From NCBI RefSeq assembly GCF_000812685.1, contig NZ_JWIF01000063.1, forward strand, positions 1 through 64,000: a DNA stretch of 64,000 nucleotides. The letters run 5' to 3'. Made by a program: the position numbers and the translations under genes. Below, in pieces: positions 62,677 to 64,000 of the stretch. Origin of the DNA: Halocynthiibacter namhaensis. Lineage in GTDB: Bacteria > Pseudomonadota > Alphaproteobacteria > Rhodobacterales > Rhodobacteraceae. The notes under the pieces are model-generated. The model did no database searches, was not told where the DNA came from, and saw only the letters and a list, made by a program, of their open reading frames with translations. Positions within the stretch are counted from its first letter, which is position 1. Every line of letters starts with the position of its first letter.

Positions 62677-64000
62677 ATGTCACAAAACACCGAAAATTCC
62701 AGCGCGCTAAGCGAGGAAGAGCTCCAGGAACTGGTCGCTTCTTCTGACGCAGGCGCACGCAGCCCGGCAGGCGCGGTTGGCACGATGATGGCGGTTGTCG
62801 CCATTGTCTGGTCGCTGTTCCAGATTCTGCTGGCATCACCTTGGGCCCCGTATATTTTGCCGGGTTCAGTTATTAACAACTCGCGTCTATTCCATCTCAG
62901 CTTTGGTCTGTTTATGGTATTCTTAGCCTACCCACTGACCGCTACCAGCCCGCGTGACCGCATTCCTGCCTATGACTGGATTTTGGCGATATTTGGCGCT
63001 GCTGTCGCGCTATATGGCTTTTTCTTTTATCAGAAAATTGTGGATGCTGGTGGACTAGCCGATAACCTGGATAAAAAAGTCGCTCTGGCTGGACTAGTCG
63101 TTTTGTTCGCAGGCGCATGGCGGGCCCTTGGTCCGGCTATGGCAGTTCTGGCTTCAGTGTTTTTGGGCTATGTCTTCCTCGGAGACAGCAGTGGGATCGT
63201 GTACTTCCTGGAAACACGCTTGGAGATGGAAGTCTCATCAGGCTTGATCTCCGTATTGGAATGGGGTGGACTAATTCTCCTGCCAATCATTGTATTTGTT
63301 GCTTATCGGACTATTGGGATTGCCCCAGCAGTTTTGATTTTTCTTCTTGGCTTGATGTTTGTGGTCGGCGTACCTGAAGTCATCCAGTGGAAAGGCGCAT
63401 CCCTGAAGAAAGCCATGTCGCATATGTGGATCACCTCTGAGGGTGTGTTCGGTATTGCGCTGGGTGTTTCGACCAAATTTGTGTTTCTCTTTGTTCTGTT
63501 CGGCGCATTGCTGGATAAAGCGGGTGCGGGCAACTATTTCATCAAGATGGCCTTTGGTGCCCTAGGCCATTTGCGCGGTGGTCCGGCGAAAGCGGCTGTT
63601 GTGGGTTCTGCGGCGACAGGTCTGATTTCCGGATCCTCCATCGCCAATGTTGTGACAACTGGTACATTCACCATTCCTTTGATGAAGCGTGTTGGGTTCT
63701 CGTCTGAGAAAGCCGGTGCGGTTGAAGTTGCGTCCTCTGTGAACGGTCAAATCATGCCCCCAGTTATGGGTGCTGCGGCCTTCTTGATGGTGGAATATAC
63801 ATCAACACCGTATATCGACGTGATTACCCATGCCTTCCTGCCTGCTGCAATTTCTTATATCGCGCTTGTGTATATTGTGCACTTGGAAGCGGTTAAGAAG
63901 AATATGCCTGCACTTGGCGAAAGTGACACCAGCTTCTTGAAGATGCTTCTGTCATTCATCTTGTCATTTGGCATTATGTGGGGCGTTAGCAAAACATGTG
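62677..64000 (+). CDS. TAXI TRAP transporter fused permease (partial, runs off the right edge)
   Basis: An open frame of 441 codons from ATG 62677 (GGGAGGG upstream) to the window edge, begins MSQNTENSSALSEEELQELV. The N-terminal DctQ-like part (about four helices; WILAIFGAAVALYGFFFYQK) is fused to a DctM-like part, recognised from GLISGSSIANVVTTGTFTIP and SVNGQIMPPVMGAAAFLMVE. The fused DctQM form is usual for TAXI transporters. It follows the binding-protein gene on the same strand. The rest of the gene is outside the window. Confidence 0.92.
   Translation, partial: MSQNTENSSALSEEELQELVASSDAGARSPAGAVGTMMAVVAIVWSLFQILLASPWAPYILPGSVINNSRLFHLSFGLFMVFLAYPLTATSPRDRIPAYDWILAIFGAAVALYGFFFYQKIVDAGGLADNLDKKVALAGLVVLFAGAWRALGPAMAVLASVFLGYVFLGDSSGIVYFLETRLEMEVSSGLISVLEWGGLILLPIIVFVAYRTIGIAPAVLIFLLGLMFVVGVPEVIQWKGASLKKAMSHMWITSEGVFGIALGVSTKFVFLFVLFGALLDKAGAGNYFIKMAFGALGHLRGGPAKAAVVGSAATGLISGSSIANVVTTGTFTIPLMKRVGFSSEKAGAVEVASSVNGQIMPPVMGAAAFLMVEYTSTPYIDVITHAFLPAAISYIALVYIVHLEAVKKNMPALGESDTSFLKMLLSFILSFGIMWGVSKTC

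Noticed and set aside
1-64000. CRISPR array, rRNA operon or prophage structural genes
   Set aside because: No regularly spaced direct repeats, no rRNA sequence and no capsid, terminase or integrase genes were seen.

Overview
The window looks like a chromosomal segment of a marine alphaproteobacterium of the Rhodobacteraceae (Roseobacter group). The signs are the gene families and their order (a PetP/PetR-type regulator pair beside ilvE, TRAP transporters of both the DctPQM and TAXI types, hutF/hutG-type histidine degradation, an OpgC-OpgG-OpgH cluster, a BacNav-type sodium channel), a sigma-32 promoter of the CTTGAN/CCCCAT type, and an alphaproteobacterial SOS box (GTTC-N7-GTTC). Base composition is moderate (low to mid 50s % GC by eye), with a few AT-rich patches. 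Everything here was read by eye; no database search or alignment was run.

Region by region. 1-5756 is an accessory islet bounded by two inverted copies of an IS6/IS26-family element; the left copy is cut by the window edge. Between them lie a DUF4123 type VI secretion adaptor-like gene, a Tle1/DUF2235-type phospholipase frame lacking its N-terminus, a conspicuous inverted repeat, a small gene under an apparent SOS promoter, a lipoprotein, and the tail of a ParB-like partition gene cut by the right IS. 5799-13790 is mostly core: NnrS, pheS and pheT (separated by an AT-rich membrane-protein gene, an ASCH-domain gene and a small reverse-strand ORF), and a LysR/methyltransferase divergent pair. 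13808-21431 holds clpB behind a heat-shock promoter, two tiny overlapping ORFs, pyrF, an NfeD/SPFH pair, dinB and an N-formylglutamate amidohydrolase paralogue. 21579-29979 holds tRNA-Val, rpmJ, a decayed LysE transporter, ilvE, petP/petR, and a tightly packed run ending in xseB-ispA-dxs.

30077-38384 is a complete histidine-utilisation locus: hutC and hutD divergent, hutF reverse, then hutI-hutH-hutG-(small secreted protein)-hutU. It degrades histidine through urocanate, imidazolone propionate and formiminoglutamate to N-formylglutamate and glutamate. 38538-40336 has three small exported or redox-type genes. 40338-46279 is a reverse-strand operon for osmoregulated periplasmic glucans (TPR protein, opgC, opgG, opgH). 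46475-48246 is a divergent pair, an NAD-dependent epimerase and a bacterial voltage-gated sodium channel.

48253-64000 reads as two transporter/catabolic units plus a sulfate-type transporter. The first pairs a nitrilase-family amidohydrolase with an RpiR regulator and a divergent DctPQM TRAP transporter. The second is a reverse-strand operon (dimethylglycine-dehydrogenase-like enzyme, beta-keto-acid cleavage enzyme, class III aminotransferase) divergent from an RpiR regulator with a one-base frameshift and a TAXI TRAP transporter that runs off the right edge. The best candidates for something undescribed are the second catabolic unit, the SOS-controlled small protein, and the truncated T6SS effector pair inside the IS6-bounded islet.
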